Notes: generated by a model not told the origin, from the letters alone. 64,000 nucleotides of DNA from Joostella atrarenae (GCF_021764745.1 NZ_JAETXX010000003.1:124001-188000); one strand, 5' to 3'; positions 26,599 to 35,589 are shown, counted from the first letter of the stretch. A program made the numbers and translations.

Positions 26599-27909
26599 CT
26601 AATCGAGTCTTACAATTTTTGCTCCTATTGCTTTTAATCGTTCGTCTATATTTTCGTAACCTCTATCTATTTGTTCTATATTATGGATTGTAGATGTCCC
26701 TTTCGCAGAAAGTGCTGCAATTAATAATGAGATTCCTGCTCTAATATCAGGAGAAGTCATTGTGGTTGCTTTTAATGTCGATTTGAAATCATGCCCAATA
26801 ACTGTAGCTCTATGCGGGTCACAAAGAATAATTTTAGCTCCCATGTCAATAAGTTTATCAACAAAGAAAAGTCTACTTTCAAACATTTTTTGATGTACTA
26901 AAACACTACCTCTAGCTTGTGTTGCTACAGTTAGAATAATACTTAAAAGATCTGGAGTGAATCCAGGCCATGGTGCATCTGATATAGTTAGAATAGAACC
27001 ATCTATAAAATTCTGCACTTCATATCCTTCTGTATGCGCAGGTATATATATATCATCTCCTTTACGCTCTAAAGTAATCCCTAACTTTCTGAATACTGTT
27101 GGAATTTGTCCTAAATAATCCCATTGTACATTCTTAATCGTTAGCTCACTTTTTGTCATAGCAGCCATTCCTATCCAACTACCAATCTCAATCATATCTG
27201 GCAAGATAGTATGCACTGTACCTCCTAACTTATCTACTCCTTCAATAGTTAGTAAATTAGAACCAACGCCAGATATCTTAGCGCCCATTCTATTTAGCAT
27301 ATTACATAACTGTTGTAAATATGGTTCGCAAGCAGCATTATAAATCGTTGTTTTACCTTCGGCAAGCACTGCTGCCATAACGATATTTGCAGTTCCTGTA
27401 ACAGAAGCTTCATCTAAAAGCATATAAGATCCTTTTAGTTTTTTTGCCTCTACTCCATAAAAATACTCTTCACGGTTATATCTAAATTTCGCTCCTAATT
27501 TTATAAACCCTTCAAAGTGAGTGTCTAATCTTCTACGTCCAATTTTATCTCCTCCTGGCTTTGGAATATACCCTTTTCCGAAACGAGCCAATAACGGACC
27601 AACAATCATAATAGAACCTCGTAAACCACGTCCATCCTTTTTAAATTGCTCCGATTGTAAATACTCTAAATGAAGATCGTCTGAAACGAATGTATAAGAT
27701 GAAGTTCCTATTTTTTGAATCTTCACCCCTAAATTCTCTAGAAGCTCAATAAGTTTATTGACATCTATTATATTCGGAATATTATGTATTGTAACTTTTT
27801 CGTCGGTAAGTAAAACGGCACAAAGAATTTGCAAAGCTTCGTTTTTTGCACCTTGTGGAGTTATCTCTCCTTTTAAAGGAGCTCCCCCCTCTATTTTAAA
27901 TGTTCCCAT
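26599..27909 (-). CDS. murA: UDP-N-acetylglucosamine 1-carboxyvinyltransferase
   Basis: Transfers enolpyruvate from PEP to UDP-GlcNAc, the first committed step of peptidoglycan synthesis. EPSP-synthase fold, 436 residues. The N-terminal GGAPLKGEITPQGAKNEAL and the DPHRATVIG segment (normally NDxH/DPHR) are conserved. The active-site loop reads PKPGGDKIGRRRLDTH: the catalytic/fosfomycin-target Cys (E. coli C115) is Asp here, at residue 121 (bases 27547-27549). That substitution occurs naturally in fosfomycin-insensitive MurA enzymes. It follows DUF4290 by 17 bases. Confidence 0.95.
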   Translation of the reverse strand: MGTFKIEGGAPLKGEITPQGAKNEALQILCAVLLTDEKVTIHNIPNIIDVNKLIELLENLGVKIQKIGTSSYTFVSDDLHLEYLQSEQFKKDGRGLRGSIMIVGPLLARFGKGYIPKPGGDKIGRRRLDTHFEGFIKLGAKFRYNREEYFYGVEAKKLKGSYMLLDEASVTGTANIVMAAVLAEGKTTIYNAACEPYLQQLCNMLNRMGAKISGVGSNLLTIEGVDKLGGTVHTILPDMIEIGSWIGMAAMTKSELTIKNVQWDYLGQIPTVFRKLGITLERKGDDIYIPAHTEGYEVQNFIDGSILTISDAPWPGFTPDLLSIILTVATQARGSVLVHQKMFESRLFFVDKLIDMGAKIILCDPHRATVIGHDFKSTLKATTMTSPDIRAGISLLIAALSAKGTSTIHNIEQIDRGYENIDERLKAIGAKIVRLD

Positions 27910-27926
27910 AAAGAATCTAGTAAACT

Positions 27927-28577
27927 TTAGTAACGTTTCTTGCTTCTCCCTTTACTAGGGTAATGTTTTCTTGTATTTGTAGTTCTTGCTTTAGAATTTG
28001 AAGGTCTGCTACGAACCAAATTCTTACTATCCGCTAGATCTTCATCCCATTTAGCAAGATTTATCTTTCCATCACTTAACTCAAATAAATGATTAAAAAT
28101 AGCCTGATCGTCTACCATATCCTTATTCCAGTTAAGGTAGCTTTTCTTCATATGATTGGCAATAGTAAACTTCAAAGCATCTTTTAAGTCTCCTTCTTCC
28201 CAGCTAACACAAACATCAATCATCCTTTTAATATTATTTCCGTAGAATCTATATTTTGGATGGTTTTGAGGATATTTCAAAGGCTCTGGCCTTTCTTCTA
28301 ATAATTCTCTTGTCGGCTTTGGATATGGAGAATCTACATCCAATTCAAAATCAGAAATTATAAATAACTGATCCCAAAGTTTATGCTGAAAATCTGAAAC
28401 ATCTCTTAAATGAGGGTTTAGATTTCCCATAACTCCAATAATAGCTTGTGCTACTTTATTTCTTTCTTGTTTATCTTCTATAGAAACGGCATAATCTACC
28501 ATTTTCTGTATATGACGCCCGTACTCAGGAATTATAAGCTTTGGACGCTCGCTATTGTATTCTATATTTTCAACCAA
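27927..28577 (-). CDS. DUF4290 family protein
   Basis: 216-residue cytoplasmic protein matching the Bacteroidota-specific DUF4290: MVENIEYNSERPKLIIPEYGRHIQKMV near the start, DLNPHLRDVSDFQHKLWDQLFIISDFELDVDSPYP-type block, YGNNIKRMIDVCV and a basic C-terminal tail (residues 190-216, K/R rich). Function unknown. In this phylum it is commonly found upstream of murA, as here, which points to a link with cell-wall synthesis or envelope growth but does not prove it. Confidence 0.82.
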   Translation of the reverse strand: MVENIEYNSERPKLIIPEYGRHIQKMVDYAVSIEDKQERNKVAQAIIGVMGNLNPHLRDVSDFQHKLWDQLFIISDFELDVDSPYPKPTRELLEERPEPLKYPQNHPKYRFYGNNIKRMIDVCVSWEEGDLKDALKFTIANHMKKSYLNWNKDMVDDQAIFNHLFELSDGKINLAKWDEDLADSKNLVRSRPSNSKARTTNTRKHYPSKGRSKKRY

Positions 28578-28671
28578 AATTAAATGATATTATTTTAAAT
28601 GAAGTGATAAGATGTATCGCTACACCTTTAATCTTTGCAAAATAACAAATTTTACGGTGTATCAAAGAGAT

Positions 28672-28965
28672 TTATAAAGAAATTACTCCTTCTACAACGC
28701 TAACCTCTTTATATTTATCGATTATTGCATCAGAACTTTCCATATTTACTTCAATAGAAAGGCTTGTATATTTACCGTTCGAGGATTCTTTTGTTTTAAT
28801 TACTGCTCCAGTATTATCAAAAATAGTTGCTATTTCATTTATTTTGCTTTCACTCGTCGGAACAATAAATTTATAGAGATATAAAGAAGGCCATGCAGCT
28901 GTTGTTCTATCTAATTCTCCCTTCAATCTAACATAAAATTCTTCTATTTCCTTTTTATCTTTCAT
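28672..28965 (-). CDS. DUF493 (YbeD-like) family protein
   Basis: 97-residue single-domain protein with a ferredoxin-like ACT-type fold pattern: F-x-V-K-x-x-x-E near the start, a central IATIFDNTGAV..KESSNGKYTSLSIEVNM, and a C-terminal VIDKYKEVSVVEGVISL with the VxGV-ISL ending common to the family. E. coli YbeD sits with lipoate genes; here no lipoate gene is adjacent. It has a predicted promoter box (TATCTTTG, minus strand, 28987-28994). Confidence 0.75.
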   Translation of the reverse strand: MKDKKEIEEFYVRLKGELDRTTAAWPSLYLYKFIVPTSESKINEIATIFDNTGAVIKTKESSNGKYTSLSIEVNMESSDAIIDKYKEVSVVEGVISL

Positions 28966-28986
28966 AATGAATCTTCATATTTTGTA

Positions 28987-28994
28987 CAAAGATA
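28987..28994 (-). promoter_or_regulatory. Predicted -7 promoter element of the DUF493 gene
   Basis: The minus strand reads TATCTTTG, an exact fit to TAnnTTTG, 22 bases before the ATG at 28965. Confidence 0.45.
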
Positions 28995-29194
28995 GGATTT
29001 ATACTATTTATGTTTTAATATAAACTAAATTAAAATATGCTTCTTTATGGTTTATATTTCATTTAAAGGAATGATTTACAGTCTAAAAACTAATTTTAAG
29101 TTTAATAATTATTTAATTTATCCTCATTAAAATGAGTTTACTTTTCGTTATTATGCTAGATTGAAACGTATTTTTAATTAGCGAATCATTTAGC

Positions 29195-29202
29195 TATTTT
29201 TG
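29195..29202 (+). promoter_or_regulatory. Predicted -7 promoter element of the AAA ATPase gene
   Basis: TATTTTTG fits TAnnTTTG. It ends 8 bases before the first ATG (29211), so the message would have almost no leader; a second in-frame ATG lies at 29220. Confidence 0.4.
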
Positions 29203-29210
29203 CACTTTAG

Positions 29211-29759
29211 ATGAATAGCATGAATTTGAATAAAAAAATAGTGATTACTGGAGGTCCTGGTACTGGAAAAACTTCTATTATAGACTTTCTTAAAGACAAT
29301 AATCATCAATGTCTACTAGAAATATCACGACAAGTAACCCTGGAGGCTCGCGAGGCAGGTATAGAACAATTGTTCTTAACAGATCCATTATTATTCAGTA
29401 AAAAGCTTTTAGAAGGACGTATTAATCAGCATAAAGAATCTGAAAAACTTTCTGGGACTGTTTTTTTTGATCGAGGAATTCCAGATGTGATTGCGTACAT
29501 GGATTACAGTGGAGACAACTACCCTTCAGTTTTCAAGGAATCATGTCTAAAATATAAATACGACCAGGTATTTTTACTTCCGCCTTGGGAAGAAATTTAT
29601 ATTTCTGACAGTGAGCGTTATGAGAATTTCGAACAAGCTAAAGAGATTCATAAGCACTTAAAAGAAGCATATAAAAAATGTGGTTATCAACTTATTGAGG
29701 TTCCTACAGGAAATATTGACGAAAGGGCTAACTTTATACTAAATAAGCTAAGTTTGTAA
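29211..29759 (+). CDS. P-loop ATPase/kinase of the AAA_28 type
   Basis: 182 residues. Walker A is ITGGPGTGKTSI near 12-23; a Lid-type region follows; a DRGIPDVIAYMDYSG segment near 86-100 resembles the nucleoside-kinase/NadR DRG motif. This composition matches the AAA_28 family, ATPases close to nucleotide and NadR-like kinases. The substrate is unknown. The start may be at 29211 or 29220; the initial Met-Asn repeats make the choice uncertain. It precedes recQ on the same strand with a gap of 135 bases. Confidence 0.75.
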   Translation: MNSMNLNKKIVITGGPGTGKTSIIDFLKDNNHQCLLEISRQVTLEAREAGIEQLFLTDPLLFSKKLLEGRINQHKESEKLSGTVFFDRGIPDVIAYMDYSGDNYPSVFKESCLKYKYDQVFLLPPWEEIYISDSERYENFEQAKEIHKHLKEAYKKCGYQLIEVPTGNIDERANFILNKLSL

Positions 29760-29894
29760 TTGAAGTTAATACGTTTCACTTTCAACCATAAAAACATAAT
29801 TAAGCTTCGCAATACGTAGCATTTAGTTGATATGTAAATAAACTGAAGTATTAAAATATTTATCAGAACTAATATAATCCTTAACAATTTATAA

Positions 29895-31802
29895 ATGGCG
29901 TCTACAAAAAGTCCTCACGAAATATTAAAAGAATATTGGGGATATTCTTCATTTAGACATCCACAAGAAGAAATTATTAAACACGCTATTGCAAAAAAAG
30001 ATACTTTAGTTTTACTCCCAACTGGAGGCGGTAAATCCATTTGCTTTCAAGTTCCTGCGCTTGTAAACGACGGAATCTGCATCGTTATTTCACCGCTAAT
30101 TGCTCTTATAAAAGACCAAGTAAATACTCTAAAAAGCAAAGGAATTAAAGCTATTGCTCTAACAAGTGGACTTAAGTTTTCTGAAGTTGATGCGCTTTTA
30201 GACAATTGCATTTATGGAAATTATAAATTTCTCTACCTCTCTCCTGAACGCTTACAGCAAGACTTAGTACAAGAGCGAATAAAAGGGATGAATGTTAACC
30301 TGATTGCTATTGATGAAGCACATTGTATTTCTCAATGGGGAAACGATTTTAGACCTGCATACAGAAATACAGCCGTTATAAAAGAACTCCTACCAGAAGT
30401 CCCAATGATGGCTCTTACTGCCTCTGCAACTAAATTGGTAGCTCAAGATATTATTGAAAACCTTCACCTGCAAAGCCCTATTACGATAAAAAAATCTTTC
30501 AAAAGAGATAATATATCGTATAGAGTATACCACTCTGAAGATAAAATATACAAACTAGAACAGCTTCTTAAAGAGAATAAAGGCCCTGCAATTGTATACG
30601 CAGGGACAAGAAGAGCGACTGTAGATACCAGTGAAATATTAAACAAAGTAGGAATAAGTGCTGCTTTTTTTCATGGCGGAATTCCTAATGCTGAAAAAAA
30701 TAAAAAACTAGACGCTTGGTTAAATGATGAAGTCCGAGTAATGGTTGCTACAAATGCTTTTGGAATGGGAATCGATAAAGCTAATGTAGAAACAATTGCA
30801 CATTTAAACTTCCCCGATTCTCTAGAAAGTTATTACCAAGAAGCAGGCCGTGCAGGAAGAAATGGAGACAAAGCCTATGCTGTAATCATAAAAAACAAGA
30901 GTGACGAAAGTTGGCTTAAAAATTTATACATAAAGACGCTTCCTAGTGTTGATTTTGTAAAACTACTCTATAAAAAGCTAAGTAATTACTTTCAGATTCC
31001 TTACGGAGAAGGATTTAACCTTACCTTTTCAATAAATTTCAACTTATTTTGCCACACCTATAATCTAAATCCAAGGCTTGCCTATAACGGACTCAAGATG
31101 TTGGATAGGCATTCTGTTATCACATTGGTAGAAACACATTTAAAGAAAACATCGATCCAGTTTATAATTACCAATCAGCAGTTGTTTTCCTATTTAGATC
31201 AAAACCCTTCAGCAGAAAATATTGTTCAACATATTATTAGAAGCTACGGTGGCGTTTTTGATCTTCCTACCAATATTAATACTGTTACTATTGCAAAAAA
31301 AGCTGGAACCTTTGAGCAAAAAGTAATTCATGTTTTAGAGCAATTAGAAAAAGACAATATGATTACGCTGGATGCTATGGATACAGACGCGACCATAACA
31401 TTTCTTGTTCCTCGAGAAGATGACCAGACTATTAATGTAATTAGTAAACTTATAGTCCAACAAAATGAACTTAAAACGAAGCAAATTACAGATGTTCTCA
31501 ATTATATAGATAATGATAAGGTTTGTAAAAGCATACAAATTCTATCTTATTTTGATGAAAAAACTAAAGAACCATGTGGAATCTGTTCTGTTTGTTTGAA
31601 AAAGAAAAGTAAAATATCTTCTGATGTTCTCTCTATAGCTAAAGATGAAGTATTAAAATGTCTTCGTAAATCTCCACTAAGCTCAAAAGAACTCCTTGAA
31701 AACATCACTTTTAAAGAGGTATATATTTTAGAAGCTCTAAAAGAATTAGTTGAAGAAGAAGAAATCAAAATAAATGATGTCAATAAATATGAAATTCAAT
31801 AG
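29895..31802 (+). CDS. recQ: RecQ-family ATP-dependent DNA helicase
   Basis: 3'-5' DNA helicase, 635 residues. Motif 0 FRHPQEEII, motif I LLPTGGGKSICFQVPAL, motif II AIDEAHCISQWGNDFRP, motif III MALTASATKL, motif V VATNAFGMGIDKANV, motif VI YYQEAGRAGRNG. The RecQ zinc-binding cysteines appear as CKSIQILSYF..CGICSVC near residues 540-565, followed by a winged-helix region. There is no clear HRDC domain at the C-terminus, so this is the shorter form found alongside full-length RecQ in many Bacteroidota. Confidence 0.93.
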   Translation: MASTKSPHEILKEYWGYSSFRHPQEEIIKHAIAKKDTLVLLPTGGGKSICFQVPALVNDGICIVISPLIALIKDQVNTLKSKGIKAIALTSGLKFSEVDALLDNCIYGNYKFLYLSPERLQQDLVQERIKGMNVNLIAIDEAHCISQWGNDFRPAYRNTAVIKELLPEVPMMALTASATKLVAQDIIENLHLQSPITIKKSFKRDNISYRVYHSEDKIYKLEQLLKENKGPAIVYAGTRRATVDTSEILNKVGISAAFFHGGIPNAEKNKKLDAWLNDEVRVMVATNAFGMGIDKANVETIAHLNFPDSLESYYQEAGRAGRNGDKAYAVIIKNKSDESWLKNLYIKTLPSVDFVKLLYKKLSNYFQIPYGEGFNLTFSINFNLFCHTYNLNPRLAYNGLKMLDRHSVITLVETHLKKTSIQFIITNQQLFSYLDQNPSAENIVQHIIRSYGGVFDLPTNINTVTIAKKAGTFEQKVIHVLEQLEKDNMITLDAMDTDATITFLVPREDDQTINVISKLIVQQNELKTKQITDVLNYIDNDKVCKSIQILSYFDEKTKEPCGICSVCLKKKSKISSDVLSIAKDEVLKCLRKSPLSSKELLENITFKEVYILEALKELVEEEEIKINDVNKYEIQ

Positions 31803-31883
31803 CTAAAACATTTTGAATTCATTTTTTAAACCTCCCAAAGTGAGTAATACCATTCTCTAAGCAACTATTCTTAATAAACTGAT

Positions 31884-31891
31884 TATCTTTG
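31884..31891 (+). promoter_or_regulatory. Predicted -7 promoter element of fmt
   Basis: TATCTTTG fits TAnnTTTG and lies 26 bases before the fmt ATG at 31917. Confidence 0.5.
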
Positions 31892-31916
31892 ACTATAATT
31901 TATTGATACAGTTATT

Positions 31917-32870
31917 ATGAGCGAGAAGTTAAGAATTATATTTATGGGAACTCCAGATTTTGCTGTAGCTACCCTAAAAAATATCATAGAAAACGATTAC
32001 GAAGTTGTAGGTGTAATTACAGCTCCAGATAAACCAGCAGGAAGAGGTAGAAAACTACAGGAGTCTGCAGTAAAAAAATACGCTATTGCAAACAATCTAA
32101 ATGTTCTTCAGCCAACAAATCTTAAGGATCCATCTTTTTTAGAGGAATTAAAAGCACTCAACGCTAACCTGAATGTAGTTGTTGCTTTTAGAATGCTTCC
32201 TAAAGCGGTTTGGAGTATGCCAAAACACGGCACATTTAATTTACATGCTTCACTACTTCCCGATTATCGTGGGGCAGCACCAATAAATTGGGCTATTATT
32301 AATGGAGAAACTAAAACTGGAGCGACTACTTTTTTTATTGATGAAAAAATTGACACAGGAGCAGTAATCTTACAAGAAGAAACTACAATTGCTCCAGATG
32401 ATACTGCTGGAGTTCTACATGATAAATTAATGAATACTGGCGCTCATCTTGTAGTCGAAACATTAAAAAAGATAGCAGATGGTACAACTACAACAAAAAT
32501 ACAACCAGATTCTACTGACCTAAAAACCGCTTATAAACTAGATAAAGAAAACACAAAAATAAATTGGAACGCAAAAACAGAAGACATTTATAACCTAATT
32601 AGAGGCCTAAGTCCTTATCCTTCTGCTTGGAGTTTCTTAGAAAATAGAGAAGAAAATCCTATAAATATAAAAATATATGGCGCAGAGATGGAAATTATAC
32701 TCCACAACGAGCAACCTGGCGCTATTACAGCTGATAAAAAAGAGGTGAAAGTAGCCACAAAAGATGGTTATATATTACTGAAAGAGATACAGTTACCCGG
32801 AAAACGAAAAATGGCTATAAAAGACATTCTTAATGGGTATGAATTCACTCCAGATGCTAAAATGCTGTAA
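31917..32870 (+). CDS. fmt: Methionyl-tRNA formyltransferase
   Basis: Formylates initiator Met-tRNA using 10-formyl-THF. 317 residues. N-terminal IIFMGTPDFAVATL, then NLHASLLPDYRGAAPINWAI with catalytic Asn/His and a following TTFFIDEKIDTGAVI with the catalytic Asp; the C-terminal OB-fold domain carries the GLSPYPSAWSF and GYILLKEIQLPGKRKM segments. Length and motifs are normal. Confidence 0.96.
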   Translation: MSEKLRIIFMGTPDFAVATLKNIIENDYEVVGVITAPDKPAGRGRKLQESAVKKYAIANNLNVLQPTNLKDPSFLEELKALNANLNVVVAFRMLPKAVWSMPKHGTFNLHASLLPDYRGAAPINWAIINGETKTGATTFFIDEKIDTGAVILQEETTIAPDDTAGVLHDKLMNTGAHLVVETLKKIADGTTTTKIQPDSTDLKTAYKLDKENTKINWNAKTEDIYNLIRGLSPYPSAWSFLENREENPINIKIYGAEMEIILHNEQPGAITADKKEVKVATKDGYILLKEIQLPGKRKMAIKDILNGYEFTPDAKML

Positions 32871-33057
32871 AACCGCACTATGATTGACATTGGAGATTTG
32901 TAGTAAAAAAGCACCAACTTTATTAACAATATGCGCAAGTTATTAACAAAAACTCGGATTTCCTTTGATATTACTTGCGTGGGAAGTAAATCCGTATAAT
33001 TTTGTGAAGCAAATTAAATAAATGTTTAACCTTATATTCATTTAAATCTTTAAAATT

Positions 33058-33330
33058 ATGAACAAAACAGAATTAATTGATGCAATGGCTGCTGATGCAG
33101 GTATTACTAAAGCGGCAGCAAAAAAAGCATTAGAATCTTTTTTAGGTAGCGTAGAAGGAACACTTAAAAAAGGTGGTAGAGTTTCTCTAGTAGGATTCGG
33201 ATCTTGGTCAGTTTCTAAAAGAGCTGCAAGAGAAGGAAGAAATCCTCAAACTGGAAAAACTATAAAAATTGCTGCTAAAAATGTAGTTAAGTTTAAAGCG
33301 GGTGCTGAATTAGCAGGTGCAGTGAACTAA
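33058..33330 (+). CDS. HU-family DNA-binding protein
   Basis: Nucleoid-associated protein of 90 residues; standard HU alpha-helix pair (MNKTELIDAMAADAGITKAAAKKAL) and the DNA-binding arm with GFGSWSVSKRAAREGRNPQTGKTIKI, then a FKAGAEL C-terminal segment. It bends DNA as a dimer. Unlinked to neighbours and closed by a strong terminator. Confidence 0.95.
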   Translation: MNKTELIDAMAADAGITKAAAKKALESFLGSVEGTLKKGGRVSLVGFGSWSVSKRAAREGRNPQTGKTIKIAAKNVVKFKAGAELAGAVN

Positions 33331-33356
33331 TTGACATAGCTCAAAATAATGATCTA

Positions 33357-33383
33357 AAAGCGTCGTTTCGACGCTTTTTTTTT
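33357..33383 (+). terminator. Intrinsic terminator downstream of the HU gene
   Basis: Perfect stem AAAGCGTCG / CGACGCTTT with a TTT loop followed by a run of T residues. Confidence 0.92.
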
Positions 33384-33462
33384 GTCCTATAAGCAAAAAA
33401 ACATAAGTTTTATTTGATGATTAACGTTTTTTTTATAGATTTAAAATAAAAACAAAGAGCTT

Positions 33463-34023
33463 ATGGTTGCTTTAACTCCAAAGAAAGGCCATTTGTTAAT
33501 TGCCGAGCCCTCAATAATTGGCGATGTAGCTTTTAATAGGTCAGTAGTCCTGCTCGCTGAGCATAATGATGAAGGTTCCATTGGTTTTATCCTTAATAAA
33601 CCACTAGAATTTAGACTCAATGAACTTGTTCCTGAAATAACAGAATCTCTAAAAGTATACAACGGAGGTCCTGTTGAGCAAGATAATTTATATTTTATTC
33701 ATAAGATTCCACATCTTATTTCCAATAGCATCGAAATATCGAATGGAATATATTGGGGTGGCGATTTTGAAACTATTATAGATCTTATCAATCAAGGTGA
33801 TATAAAAGATTCTGATATAAAATTCTTCTTAGGATATTCTGGATGGGATATCATGCAATTAGATAAAGAACTAACCAGTAATTCTTGGGTAGTTTCAGAA
33901 AACAAACACAAAAGTAATATCATAAAAAAAGCACCGAGATACTTCTGGAAAGAAAAGATGCTGGAACTAGGCGGTGATTACCTTATTTGGTCAAACGCAC
34001 CAGAGAACCCAGTATTAAACTAA
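33463..34023 (+). CDS. YqgE/AlgH family protein
   Basis: 186 residues. The family signature is complete: G-x-L-L-I-A-E-P near the start, FNRSVVLLAEHNDEGSIGFILNKP near 27-50, a GGPVEQDNLYFIH block near 68-80, and FLGYSGWDIMQLDKEL near 125-140. Known AlgH/YqgE proteins have no settled role. The stop TAA overlaps the stop of the convergent aminotransferase gene (34020-34023). Confidence 0.9.
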   Translation: MVALTPKKGHLLIAEPSIIGDVAFNRSVVLLAEHNDEGSIGFILNKPLEFRLNELVPEITESLKVYNGGPVEQDNLYFIHKIPHLISNSIEISNGIYWGGDFETIIDLINQGDIKDSDIKFFLGYSGWDIMQLDKELTSNSWVVSENKHKSNIIKKAPRYFWKEKMLELGGDYLIWSNAPENPVLN

Positions 34024-34868
34024 GCTATTAATCTAGCCTTAGCATTTAATCTCCCTAATAGCTTTTTAGCGATCTCATTGCTATATGTTTTCTTACGATA
34101 TTTTGAAACAGAAGTTATTCCAGAAATTACATTCGTTATAAACATCTCATCAGCTTTCTGAATTTCAAAAGGTGAAATCTCTGCTTCTTGAAATTCTAAA
34201 TCTTCAGTTTTACCAATAATTTCAATCAGTTGCTTTCTTAACACTCCATTTAAGCAACCTTCAGTAATTGGCGGTGTTTTAATTACATTTCCTTTAACCA
34301 AAAAGATATTACCATTTGTTGCCTCGATAACGTTTTTCTTTTCGTTAATCAGTAAACAATTATCATAATCATTCTCTTTAGCGTATATCCCCGCTAAAAC
34401 ATGCAACACTTTGTTATTAGATTTTAAGGTCGATAAAAGTCCAGAATTTACATAATGATCTTTAAAAAGCTCTACCTCATAAAAAGAATCGTTTAGAATA
34501 TAGAAAGGGTTTTCTAAAGTCTTTGCTTCAATTGCAAAAGAAACCTCCTTATTTGTAGGAGTATATAAGCCTCCTGCTTCTCTAAATACTGTAATACGAA
34601 TCCTAGCCGGAGAATTCTGAAGTTCGTTGTTTAAAACCGTCTTTTCGATTTCTTCCTGCAAGAATTCCATTGTAAAATCCATAGGAATTTCCATACGTAA
34701 AATACGCATCGAAGCCATTAAGCGTAGGTAATGAGATTCCCAGAAAAATATTTTATTGTTAACTACACGAATAGTTTCAAATAAAGCGTCTCCATAACGA
34801 AGCCCTCTATTCTCTTCATTTAAAAAATTCGTGTTTTCCTCTAATAAAGTTCCATTAAAATTTACCAT
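34020..34868 (-). CDS. Class IV PLP-dependent aminotransferase (branched-chain or aminodeoxychorismate lyase type)
   Basis: 282 residues of fold-type IV aminotransferase: EENRGLRYGDALFETIRV near 18-35 (the RYGDxxFE motif), a STLKSNNKVLHVLA segment with the likely PLP lysine, EATNGNIFLVKGNVIKTPP near 177-195 (N-G-N-I-F/L-V motif) and ITEGCLNGVLRKQLIEI. The exact substrate is not clear; PabC (4-amino-4-deoxychorismate lyase) is the best guess because IlvE homologues are longer. Its start abuts the terminator hairpin described at 34870-34898. Confidence 0.8.
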   Translation of the reverse strand: MVNFNGTLLEENTNFLNEENRGLRYGDALFETIRVVNNKIFFWESHYLRLMASMRILRMEIPMDFTMEFLQEEIEKTVLNNELQNSPARIRITVFREAGGLYTPTNKEVSFAIEAKTLENPFYILNDSFYEVELFKDHYVNSGLLSTLKSNNKVLHVLAGIYAKENDYDNCLLINEKKNVIEATNGNIFLVKGNVIKTPPITEGCLNGVLRKQLIEIIGKTEDLEFQEAEISPFEIQKADEMFITNVISGITSVSKYRKKTYSNEIAKKLLGRLNAKARLIA

Positions 34869-34869
34869 A

Positions 34870-34898
34870 AAAAAAGTGCCTTGAGAATTTCAAGGCAC
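34870..34898 (-). terminator. Intrinsic terminator between the START-like and aminotransferase genes
   Basis: Stem GTGCCTTGA / TCAAGGCAC with a 5-base loop; on the minus strand it is followed by TTTTTTT running into the ATG of the aminotransferase gene. It would end transcription of the START-like gene. A -7-like box (minus-strand TATATTTG) lies at 34898-34905, touching the stem. Confidence 0.75.
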
Positions 34899-34925
34899 AA
34901 ATATACTTTTAAAGATTAAAGATTC

Positions 34926-35309
34926 CTAAGCAGAACCTATTACTTGTTTTAAACTAGATATTTGGTTTTCCCAAAGCATCTTACCTTCATCTACTTCATC
35001 ATCATCTGCAAAGTCAGTAATCATAAGAGATACATCCTTTGTTATTTCATCAACAACAATTTTTATTTCGAAAAAAGTATTTTCGTCTGACTCCAACCAT
35101 TTAAACTTAACTAGCTCTCCACTTTTCTTTCTAATCAACTTAGCTTGCTCTTCTGCACCATCCCAAATAAAAGTAAATAACTCTCCTCGAGAATTTACAT
35201 TGTCTGCAAACCACTCCCCCAATCCTGAAGGTGTTGCTATGTATTGATACAATAATTGAGGCGATGACTGTATAGGGAACTCCAATTCATATTTTACTTT
35301 CTCTTCCAT
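34926..35309 (-). CDS. START-like (SRPBCC) domain protein
   Basis: 127 residues of the helix-grip START-like fold, sharing features with the AHSA1 group: YELEFPIQSSPQLLYQYIATPSGLGEWFADNVNSRGELFTFIWDG, with the PxLLYxYIATPxGLxxWFAD segment typical of the Bacteroidota family, then FKWLESDENTFFEIKI and a C-terminal helix WENQISSLKQVIG. It may bind a hydrophobic ligand; function unknown. It is followed by a terminator and is monocistronic. Confidence 0.8.
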   Translation of the reverse strand: MEEKVKYELEFPIQSSPQLLYQYIATPSGLGEWFADNVNSRGELFTFIWDGAEEQAKLIRKKSGELVKFKWLESDENTFFEIKIVVDEITKDVSLMITDFADDDEVDEGKMLWENQISSLKQVIGSA

Positions 35310-35397
35310 ACGTAATTCATAATTTATAAAGCGACAATATAATTATTTAAAATTAACTTGCTTCATTTTTTTTTAATAAAATATTTTTTGAGTTTGG

Positions 35398-35428
35398 TTT
35401 GATTACTATCAATTTGTTTATATATTTG
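35398..35428 (+). promoter_or_regulatory. Promoter of tRNA-Met (TTTG-N19-TAnnTTTG)
   Basis: TTTG at 35398-35401 and TATATTTG at 35421-35428 separated by exactly 19 bases, a full match to the Bacteroidota housekeeping promoter. The start would lie near 35435, about 30 bases before the tRNA. Confidence 0.75.
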
Positions 35429-35465
35429 CACCCGCTAACACGAAAAGTGAGGCACACAAAACAAT

Positions 35466-35539
35466 GGCGAGGTAGCTCAGTCGGTTAGAGCGTCGGATTC
35501 ATAACCCGGAGGTCTCGGGTTCAATTCCCGATCTCGCTA
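35466..35539 (+). tRNA. tRNA-Met (CAT)
   Basis: 74-nt cloverleaf. The acceptor stem pairs GGCGAGG with TCTCGCT (two G-U pairs at the ends); D-arm GTAGCTCAG, anticodon loop TTCATAA with CAT, T-stem TCGGG/CCCGA around TTCAATT, discriminator A. CCA is not encoded. One A-C mismatch closes the anticodon stem. It has a canonical promoter and a terminator hairpin just downstream, and it marks the left edge of the integrated element. Confidence 0.93.
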
Positions 35540-35555
35540 CAAGGTAAACAAAGGA

Positions 35556-35586
35556 AAGTCAAGAAAAAAATTCTTGGCTTTTTTTT
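35556..35586 (+). terminator. Intrinsic terminator downstream of tRNA-Met
   Basis: Stem AAGTCAAGAA / TTCTTGGCTT with an A5 loop, followed by TTTTTT. Confidence 0.8.
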
Positions 35587-35589
35587 ATT

